Shown here: in pieces, positions 6,198 through 7,745 of the stretch | How the letters are laid out: each line of letters starts with the position of its first letter | How positions within the stretch are numbered: the stretch's first letter is position 1 | Source: DAOUMF01 sp034411955 | GTDB taxonomy: Bacteria; Chloroflexota; Dehalococcoidia; SM23-28-2; RBG-16-64-32 | Reading direction: 5' to 3' | Length of the DNA: 7,745 bases | NCBI GenBank assembly: GCA_034411955.1 | Contig: DAOUMF010000027.1 | Span: 1-7,745, forward strand | Made by a program: the position numbers and the translations under genes | The notes under the pieces: model-generated | Told to the model about the DNA's origin: nothing | What the model saw: the letters and a program-made list of their open reading frames with translations, nothing else | Databases searched by the model: none

Positions 6198-6209
6198 CCG
6201 TCGCGACGG
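6198..6209. other. Perfect 12-bp palindrome CCGTCGCGACGG in the HD-GYP leader
   Basis: The palindrome lies between the promoter-like element (6230-6262) and the start codon. If the start is ATG 6124 it is in the untranslated leader. It could be an operator or a small hairpin; a chance GC-rich palindrome is also possible. Confidence 0.3.
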
Positions 6210-6229
6210 ATGCCTCTCCGAATGTCCGC

Positions 6230-6262
6230 AAGGTTAGGATGCCGGGGCGGGCAGGGCGTTAC
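6230..6262 (-). promoter_or_regulatory. Promoter-like element of the HD-GYP gene (copy 2 of 2)
   Basis: On the minus strand GTAA (6262-6259), 16 bases, then GCATCCTAACCTT (6242-6230). It matches the protease copy at 4931-4963 in 16 of 17 conserved positions with identical spacing, although the sequence between the blocks differs. It lies about 105 bp upstream of ATG 6124 and downstream of the candidate terminator at 6312-6386, which is a sensible place for a new promoter. Confidence 0.5.
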
Positions 6263-6311
6263 AGGGTGGGATGAGGGAGAGAGGACAGGACGCCTCGGCC
6301 CCGTGCCCTCT

Positions 6312-6386
6312 CAGAAATAAACCGACTGCGGGGTATCCGGACCTTGGGCGGGCCACCTCGAAGTTCGAACCCGGACTCCCCGCAGT
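6312..6386 (-). terminator. Candidate terminator of the kinase/regulator operon (large GC-rich hairpin plus T-rich tail)
   Basis: ACTGCGGGGTATCCGG (6325-6340) and CCGGACTCCCCGCAGT (6371-6386) pair in 14 of 16 positions around a 30-base loop; the two mismatches form one internal loop. Read on the minus strand the stem is followed by CGGTTTATTTCTG, a T-rich tail. It lies about 85-155 bp beyond the response regulator stop. The loop is longer than in most intrinsic terminators, so another structured RNA is possible. The rest of the intergenic region (6125-6468) contains no gene. Confidence 0.4.
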
Positions 6387-6410
6387 AGCAGCTATAATCT
6401 AGTCTACTGC
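6382..6410 (-). other. Inverted repeat sharing an arm with the candidate terminator
   Basis: GCAGTAG (6382-6388) and CTACTGC (6404-6410) are perfect 7-bp arms with an AT-rich 15-base loop. Bases 6382-6386 also form the foot of the larger hairpin, so the two structures compete for the same five bases. Confidence 0.3.
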
Positions 6411-6446
6411 CCAACGCCTGTCTGTCGGGCATTACCACTACATAGC

Positions 6447-6463
6447 GTGGGGTTTTTCCCCAC
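6447..6463 (-). terminator. Short hairpin after the response regulator stop
   Basis: GTGGGG-TTTTT-CCCCAC on the plus strand is a perfect 6-bp stem with a 5-base loop, starting 5 bp beyond the response regulator stop. On the transcribed minus strand the loop is AAAAA and no T-run follows, so it is at best a weak terminator or mRNA 3'-end stabiliser. Confidence 0.3.
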
Positions 6464-6468
6464 CCATC

Positions 6469-7131
6469 TCACTCGGCGGCGGTCAGCAGCCCCGTCTTCA
6501 GCGCGTATTGCACCAACTGCGAGCGATGATGCAGGTTTAGCTTCTCCATGATCCGCTGTCTATAGGTATCCACCGTCTTGGGGCTGATCACCAGCTTCTC
6601 GGCGATCTCCTGATTGGTGAACCCCTCAGCGGTGAGCTTGAGCACCTCCTTCTCGCGGCTGGTCAATGCCTCCAACGCGCCCTTTCCGCCTTCGCCGCGG
6701 GTACCCTTGAGGTACTCGCCCAGCACCTTCTTCACCGCCGACGGATAGAGGAACACCTCTCCCCGCTGGGCGGCCCGGATGGCGTCCATCAACTCCGTGT
6801 CGGCCGAACTCTTCAGCACGTAGCCCGAGGCCCCCATCTGCAACGTCTGGAACAGGTAATCCTCCTCCGCATGCACCGTCAGGATGACGATGTGGGAGGG
6901 AATCCTTTTCTCATGGATCGCTTTCGCCGCGGCCAGCCCGTCCATCTCCGGCATCGAAATGTCCATGACGATAACGTCCGGCTTGAGGCTCTCGACCAGC
7001 TCTATCGCCTCGCGGCCGTTGGACGCCTCCCCCACCACCTCCATATCCGGCTCCAGGTTCAGCAAGGCGCGCAGACCGGAGCGCAGCACCGCGTGGTCAT
7101 CGGCCAGCAGGACGCGGATCTTCCCGGCCAC
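6469..7131 (-). CDS. NarL/FixJ-family response regulator
   Basis: With start GTG 7131 this is 220 residues, normal for the family. The receiver domain (about 4-120) has acidic D11-D12, phospho-acceptor D57 in V-M-D-I-S-M-P, T85 and K107, so all phosphorylation residues are present. A linker of about 35 residues leads to a LuxR-type helix-turn-helix (about 155-212) with L-T-S-R-E-K-E-V-L and N-Q-E-I-A-E-K-L then S-P-K-T-V-D-T-Y. It should bind DNA when phosphorylated by the adjacent kinase. The kinase stop lies four bases upstream. An in-frame TTG at 7206 would add 25 residues over the kinase's end; those residues are Arg-rich, unlike the family, so it was not used. The ribosome site for GTG 7131 is weak, which suggests translational coupling to the kinase. 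Confidence 0.93.
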   Translation of the reverse strand: MAGKIRVLLADDHAVLRSGLRALLNLEPDMEVVGEASNGREAIELVESLKPDVIVMDISMPEMDGLAAAKAIHEKRIPSHIVILTVHAEEDYLFQTLQMGASGYVLKSSADTELMDAIRAAQRGEVFLYPSAVKKVLGEYLKGTRGEGGKGALEALTSREKEVLKLTAEGFTNQEIAEKLVISPKTVDTYRQRIMEKLNLHHRSQLVQYALKTGLLTAAE

Positions 7132-7135
7132 GGGG

Positions 7136-7745
7136 CTATCGTCTACCGCTCCGGGGCAGGAGGACCTCCGCCGACACCCGCGTGCCCTCTCCCACGGCCG
7201 ATTCAACTCGCAGGGTGCCGCCCACCAGGGCTAGCCTCTCCTCCATCCCGAACAGGCCTAGCCCCGACTGACGCTGATGCTTGGTGGCTTCCACATCGAA
7301 GCCGCAACCATCATCCTTGATGAGCAGCCGCAGCGCTCGTCCCCTGCGGGTCAGGCGCACCAGCACCTGCGACGCGTTGGCGTGCTTGGCCACGTTGGAG
7401 AGCGCTTCCTGGACGATGCGATAGAGCACCAACTCCACGTCCGCGGGAACGCGGCTTAACCGGCTGCTGACGAACGTGGCCTTGATGGGCCACCGCTGCA
7501 AGAAGTCCTGCAGGTGTGACTGCAGGGCCGCCTCCAGCCCCAGATCATCCAGCATCGGGGGCCGCAGATCGATGGCCAATCGGCGCACGCCCTCCAGAGT
7601 CGCTCCGGTCAAGTCCCTCAGCTCGCCCAACCCTCGCTGCAGCCGCTCGTCCTTCAGCGTCCGCTCCAGCAGCCGCAGCCGCACCAGCACTGATGTCAGG
7701 GCCTGCGCCGTGTCATCGTGCAGCTCGCGCGCTATCCGCTTGCGC
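7136..7745 (-). CDS. NarL-type sensor histidine kinase (partial, N-terminus outside window)
   Basis: The frame stays open to the right edge, so the 5' end is missing; 202 residues are visible. It opens with R-I-A-R-E-L-H-D-D-T, the HisKA_3 phosphorylation box, with the His codon at 7718-7720. The family segment L-R-P-P-M-L-D-D-L-G-L follows (about 60-70). The HATPase_c domain has an N-box (E-A-L-S-N-V-A-K-H-A, about 113-122), D-D-G-C-G-F-D (144-150) and G-L-G-L-F-G-M (161-167), so the catalytic parts are intact. It should autophosphorylate and pass phosphate to the response regulator four bases downstream. The sensor part is not visible, so the signal is unknown. A GTG at 7690 would cut off the phospho-accepting His and is not the start. 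Confidence 0.93.
   Translation of the reverse strand, partial: RKRIARELHDDTAQALTSVLVRLRLLERTLKDERLQRGLGELRDLTGATLEGVRRLAIDLRPPMLDDLGLEAALQSHLQDFLQRWPIKATFVSSRLSRVPADVELVLYRIVQEALSNVAKHANASQVLVRLTRRGRALRLLIKDDGCGFDVEATKHQRQSGLGLFGMEERLALVGGTLRVESAVGEGTRVSAEVLLPRSGRR

Noticed and set aside
6325..6386. tRNA-like or tRNA-remnant element: acceptor-like GCGGGG/CCCCGC ends and an internal GTTCGAA
   Set aside because: Only about 57 bases between the acceptor-like ends, the GTTCGAA is not flanked by a pairing T stem on either strand, and no anticodon arm can be drawn.
6393..6398. Perfect TATAAT on the plus strand
   Set aside because: No -35-like hexamer 16-18 bases upstream, no extended -10 TG, and it would point antisense into the response regulator. 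It lies in the AT-rich loop of a hairpin.
7132..7206. TTG start giving a 245-residue response regulator
   Set aside because: It would overlap the kinase by about 70 bp and add an Arg-rich leader foreign to the family. GTG 7131, just after the kinase stop, gives the normal length.

Overview
The window comes from a GC-rich bacterium. The lineage cannot be fixed from the sequence alone. The mix of a molybdopterin oxidoreductase, a subtilase with an ILW-repeat tail and several c-di-GMP proteins would suit a Chloroflexota- or Actinomycetota-like environmental genome, but that is only an impression.

Layout. The plus strand carries only the left end: the last 82 codons of a DMSO-reductase-family (type II-like) molybdoenzyme (2-250), then a complete acyl-CoA dehydrogenase (311-1546). 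Everything to the right is on the minus strand. In transcription order it holds a NarL-type sensor kinase running off the right edge (7745-7136), its NarL/FixJ response regulator four bases later (7131-6469), an intergenic stretch of about 340 bp with hairpins and a promoter-like element, a soluble HD-GYP protein with a decayed GGDEF domain (6124-4997), a secreted S8 (subtilisin-like) protease with a C-terminal ILW pentapeptide repeat (4887-3433), and a membrane GGDEF plus HD-GYP protein with all signature motifs intact (3419-1524). The last gene overlaps the end of the convergent acyl-CoA dehydrogenase by 23 bp.

How the genes may work together. The protease and the membrane GGDEF/HD-GYP gene are 13 bp apart, and the second gene's ribosome site overlaps the first gene's stop codon, so they look like a translationally coupled pair. 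A two-part element, GTAA-N16-GCATCCTAASCTT, lies upstream of both the soluble HD-GYP gene and the protease pair. This suggests one sigma factor or regulator drives both units. A pair of GTTCAC direct repeats 11 bp apart sits just upstream of that element at the protease promoter only. The picture is a c-di-GMP signalling locus (one enzyme able in principle to make and break c-di-GMP, one likely only to break it) tied to a secreted protease and adjacent to a two-component system. The functional links are inference.

The most unusual items are the ILW repeat tail, the shared promoter-like element, the protease/c-di-GMP gene pair, and the Glu-to-Asp change at the usual catalytic base position of the acyl-CoA dehydrogenase.
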